Source: Verrucomicrobiia bacterium
GTDB lineage: Bacteria; Verrucomicrobiota; Verrucomicrobiia; JABWAM01
DNA: 64,000 bases
Reading direction: 5' to 3'
Assembly: GCA_028687435.1 (NCBI GenBank)
Contig: JAQUAF010000013.1
Span: forward strand, 35,000-98,999
A program made the translations under genes and the position numbers. The notes beneath the pieces were generated by a model. The model was given only the letters and a program-made list of their open reading frames with translations. It had not been told where the DNA came from and searched no databases. Positions within the stretch are counted from its first letter, which is position 1. Every line of letters begins with the position of its first letter. Shown in pieces: positions 44,301 to 52,769 of this stretch.

Positions 44301-44933
44301 TTTGAAGTTGGAGATGACGGCTGGGTTGTTGGCGATGGGCCGGTGGGATTTTCCCTGAACGGAAAAGCACCCGGGGGCGCGCCCCGCAATGAACCCCATT
44401 TCAAGTTCAAATGCGTTCGACCAACCCGTTTTGTTGTGGCGGTGAGGAAGGCTTCTGAAAACGCGCGCCTGGGCATCGTCATTAATGGAATAAGCAATTT
44501 TGACGCCAAAGTTGAGGATGGCAAACAGTATGAGGTGGAAATTCCAGGGGGCGAGGTTGAGGCTGAAGTAAAAAATAACGCGAATGACGGTTACATTGAG
44601 GTCAGGAACATCATTTTGGAAAAATTTAAAAAGGTTTCGACGCCGGGCGCCCGCGTGTTGGGAATGCGGAGTTCGGAACAGATCCTGTGCTGGATTCAGG
44701 ATGAAAAGAGTAACTGGCGGGGGAGAAAGGAAAAGATTCTTGATCCTCTGTCGGGAGCGGTTTTCAAAATAAAGGGTATTTCCCCTGGCGATCATGAGAT
44801 TGAGTGGTGGGATGCTTATGACGGGCGTGTTTTGCGGAAGGATGTTTGTCTTGATGAGGGGGGATGGATCAATGTCCGTGTGCCTGAGTTTTGTTCGGAT
44901 ATCGCCTGCAAGATAAGAAGGCTCAATAAATAA
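41334..44933 (+). CDS. DUF5060/GH5-like secreted glycosidase
   Basis: The 1199-residue protein has a signal peptide (ARLFLFVASAVFLASAKPAAG). The first 500 residues are probably carbohydrate-binding beta sandwiches. DUF5060 follows around residues 510-620 with 'ELTGEFHSPDGKIILIPGFF', 'WKIRFTPQMAGRWKYLVKLR'. A GH5-type TIM barrel comes next: 'FFPVGVNLAYPEEGFFGDY', 'WRLDWLLEEMARKGVYTVVC' and the nucleophile-like E882 in 'KPYLIGEMGLD'. The usual acid/base motif (NE) is not visible; E801 in 'YNPLAEINAPLDW' sits at the right distance. A C-terminal sandwich ends the protein. The ATG at 41334 lies two bases after the stop of the pseudopilin, so translation is probably coupled. Confidence 0.78.
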   Translation: MAGERGMTFMSGARLFLFVASAVFLASAKPAAGEVPPPNAITVKIATSGAFGVFYHDASLISEVALIAPVKDWKGWHFDQRNLADTTAALIERSAERVELQGFFGGAGVAFRQNLRADSDGLHVEYALIAEKTIAPQKVAVLGVIDEKILTGGSCRLDGRERIFPGQPRQQLIFNGDCAQADFLMGDFQCRIDNNAGGFSLDDGRAGLKKNGFRFWLFNKGLEKLVSLQESVLSFTLKITHSKGECPVVFVLDSDRKVCLDLDVDQEGRWGIRADGRQVVTDMVWSLVDRFSKKPGNYLEQQKKDLTVKRGGGEKFENGGADEQTIKNNVLGQEIRVKRNWRKISGRLSLEFDIAPLMPVDPGSLALACYLPAAKDGNIVYFRTSKAGVYNRGVFRKIARSSYLLCDLAQNVDKFCWLYGGDRGIAVEIESDADNAAFHEGYFGSDLYGVYFFPRLGRDGAGQRVKMNVYPINQWWLSQQRQRLNSIRLERRKLLEPVVSPGLRPAIVEVRAAKNRMEKFDKFEVDVRLEAVFKNPYDPREIELTGEFHSPDGKIILIPGFFYQGYEKKGTGLLKAGNPVWKIRFTPQMAGRWKYLVKLRNAGETIFSPEGFFQVEGGARKGFVKINKKNPLYFQFSDGSDFFPVGVNLAYPEEGFFGDYERWLSKLAKNGGNATRLFLHPFSCGVEWSDSSAAGSCLRSNEGLFYGVGKYSQDNSWRLDWLLEEMARKGVYTVVCLTHAMQLAGWWDMNPYNAQQGGPCKKKDDFWTNAEAKRLYKQYLRYFLSRFGHCQQIYIYNPLAEINAPLDWISEMHQYIRENDVYGHLLTHNFGSAEVWSQPCVDVIDVHHYGEKDGNWPDCVELLNAQGAALTKKFGKPYLIGEMGLDWTKPDSYFDRSGVCFHNALWSSLFSRHCGTALYWYWDKYIDYLNLWNHLLAIRKYSSDIRFDHEFEPFRIPGRDVQIPGAREAYEDLIMTPTAGAIRNDIGGFFEVGDDGWVVGDGPVGFSLNGKAPGGAPRNEPHFKFKCVRPTRFVVAVRKASENARLGIVINGISNFDAKVEDGKQYEVEIPGGEVEAEVKNNANDGYIEVRNIILEKFKKVSTPGARVLGMRSSEQILCWIQDEKSNWRGRKEKILDPLSGAVFKIKGISPGDHEIEWWDAYDGRVLRKDVCLDEGGWINVRVPEFCSDIACKIRRLNK

Positions 44934-44976
44934 CCGTTTCCATGCGCCTTGCTGGCGCTTTTACAGGAGGACCGTA

Positions 44977-46320
44977 ATGAAGAAACAACAGTGTGTTTGT
45001 AAATTGGGACGGTGTCCTGATGCAAGGTCGTCATTTAAAAAAGGCCGTTTTATTTATCGGCGGACTGTTTTGCGGCAGGCGTGTTACGATGTGGTTGTCG
45101 CTGGCGGCGGTCCGTCCGGCATGGGCGCCGCCCTGGCGGCGGCCCGGCAGGGCGCCCGTACGCTTCTCGTGGAGCAAAACGGTTTTTCAGGCGGAAATGC
45201 AACGGCCGGGTATGTGTTGAAATTCCATGGGTTTGTATCGAAAAGGAGAAACTATGTTGTTCGCGGCATTCCTTTGGAATTGGTGCGAAAAATGAAAATG
45301 GCCCGTGGCGCCTGCGCGGTCGCCGATTGCGCTGATGGTTTTGTTTTTGACCCGGAATGCTGGAAGAGAACCGCCGACGACCTGCTGGCCGCGGCGGGAG
45401 TGGAGGTGTTGTTTCACTCCTTTGCAGCCGATGTCATCAGGCGGAAGCATGACTTGGAGGGCGTGGTGATTGAAAACAAATCCGGCCCGTTGTTGGTTCG
45501 CGGAAAGGTCTTCATTGATGCCACCGGCACCGGCGATGTGGCCATTCGCGCGGGGGCGGAATATCAAAAAGGGCGGAAGGGAGACCAGGCCATGCAACCG
45601 ATGTCTTTGGGGTTTCGTCTGGGGAATGTGGCGTCTTTTGACATCAAGGAGATCCGGCCGCTGATGCGCCAGGGGGTGGCTGCCGGGGAAATTCCATTCA
45701 TTGGCGGGCCGTGGATTGATTTCACCGGCGCTTCGCCAAGAAATGGCGAGGTTTTGGTCAATGCGGTGCGGATGTGGGGGGATGCTTCCGATGTTTTTGA
45801 TCTCACGCGGGCGGAGATTGAGGGGAGGAAGGCGGTTGAAAAGATCACGGCATTCCTGAAAAAAAAGGCAAAACCATTCAGCAAATGTTTCCTGGTGGAC
45901 TCTGCGCCGGTCATTTCATTCCGGGAGGCCAATCATATTTTAGGCGATTATATCCTGACCAAGGAGGATGTTTTGGCGGGGAGGAAATTCGAGGATGGGA
46001 TTGCCGCCGGTGTTTGGGGGGTGGATATTCATTCCCCGACCCCCGGGGTGGATTGGAACTGCACCGGGTTGGATGATTATTATCTTATTCCTTACCGCTG
46101 TTTGCTGGTCAAAGGGATTGGCAATCTTTTGGTGGCTGGCGGTCCCGCGTCGTTTTCCCATGAGGCCTGGGCTTCGACACGAGTCATGGGCACCTGCATG
46201 GCCATGGGACAGGCGGCGGGAACAGCCGCAGCTCTGTCTGTGAGAAGGAACAAGAGCCTTCGTCGAATTGATGTGGATGAGTTGAGGGAGGTTTTGAAAA
46301 AGAAGGATGTTTATCTGTGA
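44977..46320 (+). CDS. FAD-dependent oxidoreductase (FAD_oxidored family)
   Basis: The 447-residue protein has a dinucleotide-binding motif near the N terminus (YDVVVAGGGPSGMGAALAAA) followed by 'RTLLVEQNGFSGGNATAGYV', the signature of the FAD-dependent oxidoreductase family common in PVC sugar loci. 'VFIDATGTGDVAIRAGAEY' and 'LLVAGGPASFSHEAWASTRVM' are the middle and C-terminal FAD contacts. CAGGAGG precedes the ATG by six bases. A 35-residue basic N-terminal extension is unusual. It is the last gene of the locus after the GH5-like gene. Substrate unknown; a sugar or sugar acid is likely from context. Confidence 0.85.
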   Translation: MKKQQCVCKLGRCPDARSSFKKGRFIYRRTVLRQACYDVVVAGGGPSGMGAALAAARQGARTLLVEQNGFSGGNATAGYVLKFHGFVSKRRNYVVRGIPLELVRKMKMARGACAVADCADGFVFDPECWKRTADDLLAAAGVEVLFHSFAADVIRRKHDLEGVVIENKSGPLLVRGKVFIDATGTGDVAIRAGAEYQKGRKGDQAMQPMSLGFRLGNVASFDIKEIRPLMRQGVAAGEIPFIGGPWIDFTGASPRNGEVLVNAVRMWGDASDVFDLTRAEIEGRKAVEKITAFLKKKAKPFSKCFLVDSAPVISFREANHILGDYILTKEDVLAGRKFEDGIAAGVWGVDIHSPTPGVDWNCTGLDDYYLIPYRCLLVKGIGNLLVAGGPASFSHEAWASTRVMGTCMAMGQAAGTAAALSVRRNKSLRRIDVDELREVLKKKDVYL

Positions 46321-46507
46321 AGGAATGGAATCTGTGGATGTCTTTGACCTTTTGCATTCGTATCAGCCTGATTTTTGCATGATTTGATCCGTGCTTTCCA
46401 GATGGACTGCAAATAAGAGATCTTTGCATCTGTCAAAAAACACCAGATCTATAAAAGAGCTAGGAGTTCCGCATGCAATCATGCCGGAATGCGTCCGCCA
46501 ACGCCTC

Positions 46508-48253
46508 TCATTTTCCCTCTTCGGAATGCTTTGTCCAAAGAATTTCGCCGCAGGCATCCCACACTTGAACCATCGGATTAACCTCCTCGGCTTTCGCCTC
46601 AACCGCAAGTCTTCGCGCAAGATGCTGACGAAGCGATTTGACAATCACCCGATATTTTGCGATAAGGCTGTCTTGGCTCCCCCCGATCGTGCGAATTTCG
46701 CGTCCGAGCAAATCGCATTCTTCCTCCTTCTTCTCGGACGACATATCCTTGTCAATCAAATCCAGTATTTTTTGTGAAAGCACGGCGCATTCCTCGGGTG
46801 TTTTGCATTTTTCTTTTGCCCCATCATAACACTTCTCAATATGACTCAAATGCGAAATACAGGCAAGGATCATCGGTTTCAATGAATCATGGCCATGCAT
46901 GGCTTGCGTCAACATTCTGTTTTGACATCCAGCCCAATCACGATATTCATTGATTCGTTTGCGTTTTGTCTGAACTTGCTTATTCATGCTATCAAATAAC
47001 CTTTTCAAGGTTTCCTTCTCCTTTTGGGCTTGATCGTCCTTAAATACGCGCAAAGCCTTTTCAGTCACATAACACGTGGCTGGAAATACATCATAGACAC
47101 TTTTTGCAATCTCCAGCTTGCGCAACAGATTCTCTGGCAAAACTTCACTCATTTTGGTCAGGGGCATGACGTATCGCATGGTCGAATCGCAATTTTTTGT
47201 GGGGTAAATGATCCCTTTGAAATTTTCATCATAAAGCAGTTGCTGCTCTCTTCCAACCAGGGGAGTCTTGAAAAACACCCCATTATTTTCAAAATAAAAT
47301 GGATACACAAAAGATCCCAATGAAGTGGACCAGATCTTTAAGGCCTTGGCGTCAAGAAGACACATTCCGTACCGCCAATATTTATGCAGTTCCGGTCCTT
47401 TATACGCCAAATTCCAAACATCAAAAGTGTTGTCAAGCAAACTCATATTCGTCAGCGGAATGACGCCTTTTTTAATCCTCAACGCAAGGGACCAGTGCGC
47501 CGGAACAAGGGGGACCCACCCGCTTTGAGCGAAATTGACCTTATCCATCCGCTGGCTCACCGGATGCCAGATGGAGGGACCATACAGCAACCCGATGCAC
47601 AAACTCTTGTCAGCCCCGAATTTTATCCGATTTCCACTAAAAAACGCCTCTCCCATCTTATCCACACGTTCCACATCACGCCGGTCCTGCCGCAAGCATA
47701 CGATATTATCCCTTCCACCCCATATGCAGCTCACGATCGCCGAACCATTTCCACCTAAATTCATCAGGCAGTGGGCGCCAGGAGGAACATAACACGTATC
47801 ATTGGTTTCATTTGGAAAATAGAGATAATCTTCAGCCAACTGATCGGGCAATACGGCAACTTGAACGGCAGCCTTCACGTCGATTGCATCAATAATTTCG
47901 GATCCATTTATAAAAATATATTCAGAATCATTTTGCAGCGCAACCGAAAACAGCGCTTGCTTCTCCTCCCCATAAACACTTAATTCAACCTTTTTGGCGC
48001 CATTTTCAACAAGCTTCCAAGATGCCATCCCCACCGCCGCCTGTTGTTTGACCGGGATCAGCTCATAGATTGACCCGCTCTCTTTTCGTTCGGCAGCGGA
48101 TACTTTTACCGGCAGACCTGGCTTCATCTCCAGTTTAAGCTGATCATTTGAAATCACAATGCCATCTTGATCATTGATCACGTGAAAAGTTGCGGCGCTT
48201 GATTGCAAAAGCGAGAGGCAATAGAATGCCACGTGAAATAATTTTGTTTTCAT
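46508..48253 (-). CDS. Secreted protein of unknown family
   Basis: The 581-residue protein has a signal peptide (TKLFHVAFYCLSLLQSSAA) and no family I recognise. The first 350 residues are rich in beta-type patterns and aromatic residues, for example 'EDYLYFPNETNDTCYVPPGA', and could form a carbohydrate-binding or sandwich domain. Residues 400-560 are mostly helical and charged ('QKEKETLKRLFDSMNKQVQT'), a likely coiled coil. Base composition is lower in GC than its neighbours and codons such as AAT and ATT are more frequent, which could point to transfer. A good AAGGAT precedes the ATG. It ends the minus-strand array after the SGNH gene. Confidence 0.55.
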   Translation of the reverse strand: MKTKLFHVAFYCLSLLQSSAATFHVINDQDGIVISNDQLKLEMKPGLPVKVSAAERKESGSIYELIPVKQQAAVGMASWKLVENGAKKVELSVYGEEKQALFSVALQNDSEYIFINGSEIIDAIDVKAAVQVAVLPDQLAEDYLYFPNETNDTCYVPPGAHCLMNLGGNGSAIVSCIWGGRDNIVCLRQDRRDVERVDKMGEAFFSGNRIKFGADKSLCIGLLYGPSIWHPVSQRMDKVNFAQSGWVPLVPAHWSLALRIKKGVIPLTNMSLLDNTFDVWNLAYKGPELHKYWRYGMCLLDAKALKIWSTSLGSFVYPFYFENNGVFFKTPLVGREQQLLYDENFKGIIYPTKNCDSTMRYVMPLTKMSEVLPENLLRKLEIAKSVYDVFPATCYVTEKALRVFKDDQAQKEKETLKRLFDSMNKQVQTKRKRINEYRDWAGCQNRMLTQAMHGHDSLKPMILACISHLSHIEKCYDGAKEKCKTPEECAVLSQKILDLIDKDMSSEKKEEECDLLGREIRTIGGSQDSLIAKYRVIVKSLRQHLARRLAVEAKAEEVNPMVQVWDACGEILWTKHSEEGK

Positions 48254-48280
48254 TTTTTATCCTTTGTATTTTATGAAAAA

Positions 48281-49429
48281 TCATGGCTGCCGGTTGATTG
48301 TCTCGCCGTCCGCGCCGGGTGCCGGCCGAAAGCGCTTCTTTAACTCATAAGCGCCCGCCAATTCATTGGCCATTCTTTCATATCCCAGGCTTAGGGGATG
48401 GCTGGCATCCGCAAACTCCGCGCTCGGCAGGTCCGGGACAACCCAATGTTCAACGTGATGTTCTTTCAAATAGCCCTCCACTTCCGCTCGCAACTGTTTG
48501 TGCTTTTCCTGGCTGGTTTTACTGAGTAAATAGGGATTGAAAGGCCCAACCAAAACAAAAACCTGATTTCCTCTGCCAGTGAGAAGCTGCAACGCTCTTC
48601 TAAAAAAACGCCACTGCACTGAACCTCGCAAATCCACCCACTCAAAATCCTGTTTCCCGATTCCCTGTTCCTCCCACGTTTTGGGGGCGCCATGCGGCTT
48701 GTCATCCTTAAAATGCGGCCCTTCTGCGCGCCCTTTAAATGACAGGCGATACGGATGATCCATCGTCCACTGGAAAAAACCCACATTATCAAAATAGACC
48801 ATGTTGACATGGTTGAGCCAGGTCAAAAAAGAAACCTGGCGGCTCATCACATTTCGGATCCGTTCCGTAAATTCCGCGCGATAACACGCGGGCTTGGAAA
48901 AAAATTGCGGCACCAGCCCCGGATGATTAAAACGCGCCTCCTCATTCCCCTGCAAATCCAGCCTGGCTGAGGTATACCATAAGGGATTGAAATTAATGAT
49001 CACCTGCCGGTTGCGCAGCGATGTCCCATGGTATTTAATCAAGCCATAAATGGCTGCGGGATGAAGTCCATCCACTCCCAAATTGGCGAACAGTTCGCGC
49101 CCGGCCGCTCTATTCAACGCATGGGACAGGGTCTCTTCCTTCTTGACATACTGCCCCCAAATCACCGAATCCCCAATCAGGACACAGGGATATCTCTTCA
49201 CGGCTTCATCACACCATTGTTTAAACATCCAATAGTCATTGCTCAATTCATAGGATAATCGGTAGTCGGACGGCGGACAAAACCGCTCGCACGTTGGCCA
49301 TAAGAACGGCACTCCCCATCCGATCACGGCCATGAAAAAAACGACCCATAACCACTGCTTCAACGTCAGCCGCTCCACGTTCGAGGCAAACGGCGGTTCC
49401 GTATCACTTGTTTTTTTTGCTTCACTCAT
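48281..49429 (-). CDS. Membrane-anchored SGNH protein (DltD/AlgJ-like)
   Basis: The 382-residue protein has one N-terminal membrane helix (LKQWLWVVFFMAVIGWGVPF, about residues 22-42) and an SGNH-type domain outside. 'YPCVLIGDSVIWGQYVKKEE' holds the GDS serine, and 'EFADASHPLSLGYERMANE' the Asp and His. This is the shape of DltD and of AlgJ/AlgX, which help O-acylation by MBOAT enzymes on the periplasmic face. It is the fourth gene of a tight minus-strand operon (carrier, MBOAT, ligase, SGNH), 34 bp after the ligase. The start ATG at 49429 avoids overlap with the ligase gene. Confidence 0.78.
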   Translation of the reverse strand: MSEAKKTSDTEPPFASNVERLTLKQWLWVVFFMAVIGWGVPFLWPTCERFCPPSDYRLSYELSNDYWMFKQWCDEAVKRYPCVLIGDSVIWGQYVKKEETLSHALNRAAGRELFANLGVDGLHPAAIYGLIKYHGTSLRNRQVIINFNPLWYTSARLDLQGNEEARFNHPGLVPQFFSKPACYRAEFTERIRNVMSRQVSFLTWLNHVNMVYFDNVGFFQWTMDHPYRLSFKGRAEGPHFKDDKPHGAPKTWEEQGIGKQDFEWVDLRGSVQWRFFRRALQLLTGRGNQVFVLVGPFNPYLLSKTSQEKHKQLRAEVEGYLKEHHVEHWVVPDLPSAEFADASHPLSLGYERMANELAGAYELKKRFRPAPGADGETINRQP

Positions 49430-49463
49430 GGCGGTCTTTCGTCGTTTGCGTGATTTTCCGGGG

Positions 49464-51101
49464 TTAAATGTCATCCAGCATGCTCACATCACCCGCATCC
49501 GTCCCCAAATATCGCGCCTTCAGGAGACGCCGCATGATCTTGCCGCTCTTGTTCTTCGGAATGCTTTCCAAAACAACAAATTCCTTCGGCGTCGCCATGG
49601 TGGAAACCCTATTGGATATATGCAGCCGAACCTTAAGATCCAAATCACTGTTCCATTCGCATCCCTTTTTCATCGTCACAAACGCCACCACCTTCTCCCA
49701 CAGCAATTCATCCGGGGCGCCAATCACCCCGGATTCGGCAATCCCCTCCATCTCCAACAACGCGCTCTCCACTTCGAACGGACTCACCAAGTGCCCCGCC
49801 GTGTTGATCACATCGTCGCTTCGCCCCATGAACCAATAATATCCCTCGGCATCACGATAGGCGGTGTCTCCGGTCATATACCAGCCATGCTTGAACTTCT
49901 GGCGATAAACCTCCTCGTGCCGGTAGTAAGACGCAAACATCGATTCCCAACCAGGCTTTAAACACAGGTTCCCCTGTTTGTTATCCGGCAGCAGCGTTCC
50001 ATCATCGGCGACGATGGCCGGCCCAATACCCGTCACCGGTTTGCCCATGGATCCCGGTTTGATCGGCAAGCCAGGCCGGTTCGTGATCATAATGGCGCCC
50101 GTTTCAGTTTGAAACCACGTGTCGTAAATATCCTTGCCCAACACCGCGCGTCCCCACTTGATCACTTCCGGATTCAACGGTTCGCCCACGCTAAAAACAT
50201 GACGAAGTTTTGGGAGCTTAAACCGGGCAAAAATCGCCGGGTCTTCACGCATCAACATGCGCAGAGCCGTCGGGGCGGTGTACCATACCGTAAGACCATA
50301 TTCCTCCAGAATCTTGAACCATTCTTCCGCGGCATACGCGCCCCCAAAATGCACCTGGGTGACCCCCAGGCTCCAGGGGCCAATGATCCCGTAAGAGGTG
50401 CCGGTCACCCAGCCATGATCCGCCGTGCACCAGAAAATATCATCCGTCTGGAGCTGGAGAACTTCCCGCGCCGTTCGGTTTTGCAACAGAACACTCCGAT
50501 GACAATGCAACACGCCTTTGGGTTTGCCGGTCGAACCCGACGTGTAATGCAAAACCGAGGGGGTCTCCGCGGAGGTCAACGGCGTTTTAAACTCCGTCTC
50601 GGCTTGTTGCATCAACAGGGGCAGACTCAGAATATCCTCCGTTTGATGTTCCGAAGCATCCACCAGAAGAATCACCTTCAAATCGGGTAGCTTTTCCCGG
50701 ATGTGAAGCAACTTCCGCAGATAGCTCTTGCGCGTCAGAATGCCTTTGGCCTTCGCATCACCCAATCGATCCAACAACGCCTCCCCGCCAAAGTTGGAGA
50801 ACAACATGCCGGTGATCAGTTGAGCTTTCATGGCCCCCAGAAACGAGGAAAACACATCCGGGATCTTGGGCAGGAAAATGAAAAACACATCGCCCATTGA
50901 AAACTCCAGCGTTTGCATGACATTGGCAAAACGCGAGCTTTCCCGTTCCAAATCGCCAAAGGTCCATTGGGTCCGTTCCCCATGCGCGCCCAGACAATGC
51001 ATGGCGATCTTTGCGGAAAGACCGCGGTCGCATTGCAGACGGGTGCAAATGTGACCAATGTTATATTGACCGTTCTGGATAAGTTCTGGGTTCGTATTCA
51101 T
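49464..51101 (-). CDS. AMP-forming acyl/acetyl-CoA synthetase-like ligase (AcsA-type)
   Basis: The 545-residue protein has every adenylate-forming core motif: 'VLHYTSGSTGKPKGVLH' (A3), 'DIYDTWFQTETGAIMIT' (A5), 'HGWYMTGDTAYRDAEGYYWF' and 'GRSDDVINTAGHLVSPFEVE' (A7-A8), and the catalytic lysine region 'PKNKSGKIMRRLL' (A10). The overall pattern follows AcsA, an acetyl-CoA synthetase of Bacillus type. The tryptophan of 'DTWFQTE', which limits the acid pocket to acetate-size groups in acetyl-CoA synthetases, is kept. It should activate a short acid with ATP and pass it to CoA, or possibly to the carrier protein encoded two genes upstream. It lies 15 bp after the MBOAT gene. Confidence 0.9.
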   Translation of the reverse strand: MNTNPELIQNGQYNIGHICTRLQCDRGLSAKIAMHCLGAHGERTQWTFGDLERESSRFANVMQTLEFSMGDVFFIFLPKIPDVFSSFLGAMKAQLITGMLFSNFGGEALLDRLGDAKAKGILTRKSYLRKLLHIREKLPDLKVILLVDASEHQTEDILSLPLLMQQAETEFKTPLTSAETPSVLHYTSGSTGKPKGVLHCHRSVLLQNRTAREVLQLQTDDIFWCTADHGWVTGTSYGIIGPWSLGVTQVHFGGAYAAEEWFKILEEYGLTVWYTAPTALRMLMREDPAIFARFKLPKLRHVFSVGEPLNPEVIKWGRAVLGKDIYDTWFQTETGAIMITNRPGLPIKPGSMGKPVTGIGPAIVADDGTLLPDNKQGNLCLKPGWESMFASYYRHEEVYRQKFKHGWYMTGDTAYRDAEGYYWFMGRSDDVINTAGHLVSPFEVESALLEMEGIAESGVIGAPDELLWEKVVAFVTMKKGCEWNSDLDLKVRLHISNRVSTMATPKEFVVLESIPKNKSGKIMRRLLKARYLGTDAGDVSMLDDI

Positions 51102-51116
51102 CGAATATTCCTCCGC

Positions 51117-52733
51117 TTAAAACTGAAAGTAAATAAAGGCGCCGCCTTCCGAGGAGCTCAGAAAGAGGCCCAGCAACATCAACACCGCCATGCCCACCCG
51201 CACCACCCCCAGCTTCAGCACCTCCTGAAATCGCGTCTCGCACAACGATTCATAAAGCCAGACCAACGCCACCAAGAGAACCATTAGCGCCGGAATCTGC
51301 GGGGTTTGCCAGGCGGCGGTAAAGATGCGCCGGACAATGAACAGCGCTTCCGGCAACGATGGAGCGCGGAAGAAGATCCAGGTAAAGGTCACAAAAATAA
51401 ACACCCCCGCCTGTTTCAGCAGCTTGGGCACCCGCTTGCGGTAAAAAGAGGATCGTTCCATTTCAGACGTGGCGGCCAGACCCAGACCGTGAAGCGCTCC
51501 CCAGATGATAAACGTCCAGGCCGCGCCATGCCAAATACCCGAAACCAGAAAAGTCACCACCAAAGCCAGGGCCGTGCCCACCGCCCGCCACTCCCGCCAG
51601 CGCATCTGCAACGGCATGAAGATGTAATCCAAGATCCACCGCGAAAACGAGATGTGCCAACGCCGCCAGAAATCGCCCAAACCCGTCGCCAGATAAGGAT
51701 GATTGAAATTCAAAACCAGATGAAATCCCATGAGCCGGGCCACGCCCCGGGCCATGTCCGTATAACCGCCAAAATCAAAGAAAATCTGCCAGCCATAGGC
51801 GATGCTGGCCAAAACCAGTTCCGGCGCGCCGAAAGCCTTGGGATCGCCGTACACCCGATCCACATACAAGGTAAGATAACCGGCCAACACCACTTTTTTA
51901 AAGAGCCCCACCAGGAACAGCGACAGGCCATCGGTGAAGTTTTGCAACCGCACCGCCGGAAATTGCTGAAGCTGCGGCAACAATTGGGACGCCCGCGAAA
52001 TCGGTCCCATCAGTTGTTGGGGGAAGAAACAAACAAAACTGGCGAACCGCCAAAAGTTTCGTTCACGTTCGGCCTTGCCCAGATAAAAATCAATCAGGTA
52101 ACTTAACGACTGAAAGGTGTAGAAGGAGATGCCGACAAACGGAATCAACCGGTCGTAATCAAGGCCGGGCGGCATGAGCGTGGCGGCATCGGAAAGCTTT
52201 GCCGAAAGATGAAACCAGGACAACACCGCGTTAACGTTTTCCACCGTGAAACGGGCATATTTAAAGAAGAGCAACGGCGCCAGAGTGTTGACCACGCCAA
52301 TCCACAGCCAGATGCTGCGGCGGCCATATAACGCTCCCCAAGCCATGAGCAGCGCCACCAAGCCCATCCCACCCATGGTGGGCCGCAGCGTTTTCGGTCC
52401 CCCCGCCACCAGCCCCAGACAACCAAGGGTGGCCATCGCAAAGACCACAAACGTCCATTTCATCACCCGATCATCGAACTGGAGCCGCGTCAGACGCGCC
52501 AAAACATTCACTTTTTGGGTTTCGGCGGGACAGCGATCCATCAGGGCGACCAGAAAGAAAACGAACGTGGTGATATAAAGCACCAGGAAAGGATAACAGG
52601 GATTCCACCAACCATAAAAAAAGTAAGACGCCACGGTCAGCCAGGGAAGCCACAACCGGGTTCGCCGCAACGAATAGAACCCCGCCAACACGACCAGGAG
52701 AAAGATCAGAAAAGACCAAGAGTAAAAAAGCAT
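51117..52733 (-). CDS. MBOAT family O-acyltransferase (AlgI/DltB-like)
   Basis: The 538-residue protein has about ten membrane helices and the MBOAT signatures: 'FVGISFYTFQSLSYLIDFYL', 'FFPQQLMGPISRASQLLPQL', 'FDFGGYTDMARGVARLMGF', 'LGDFWRRWHISFSRWILDYI', and the conserved catalytic-type histidine in 'LVSGIWHGAAWTFIIWGALH'. Family members move acyl groups across the inner membrane to hydroxyls of polysaccharide or teichoic acid. Position in an operon with a carrier protein, a ligase and an SGNH protein makes a Dlt- or Alg-type role likely. The ATG at 52733 lies 36 bp after the carrier gene stop. Confidence 0.93.
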   Translation of the reverse strand: MLFYSWSFLIFLLVVLAGFYSLRRTRLWLPWLTVASYFFYGWWNPCYPFLVLYITTFVFFLVALMDRCPAETQKVNVLARLTRLQFDDRVMKWTFVVFAMATLGCLGLVAGGPKTLRPTMGGMGLVALLMAWGALYGRRSIWLWIGVVNTLAPLLFFKYARFTVENVNAVLSWFHLSAKLSDAATLMPPGLDYDRLIPFVGISFYTFQSLSYLIDFYLGKAERERNFWRFASFVCFFPQQLMGPISRASQLLPQLQQFPAVRLQNFTDGLSLFLVGLFKKVVLAGYLTLYVDRVYGDPKAFGAPELVLASIAYGWQIFFDFGGYTDMARGVARLMGFHLVLNFNHPYLATGLGDFWRRWHISFSRWILDYIFMPLQMRWREWRAVGTALALVVTFLVSGIWHGAAWTFIIWGALHGLGLAATSEMERSSFYRKRVPKLLKQAGVFIFVTFTWIFFRAPSLPEALFIVRRIFTAAWQTPQIPALMVLLVALVWLYESLCETRFQEVLKLGVVRVGMAVLMLLGLFLSSSEGGAFIYFQF

Positions 52734-52769
52734 GGTTCAGCCTCGCAAATTGGATATAAACCTTGCGCT

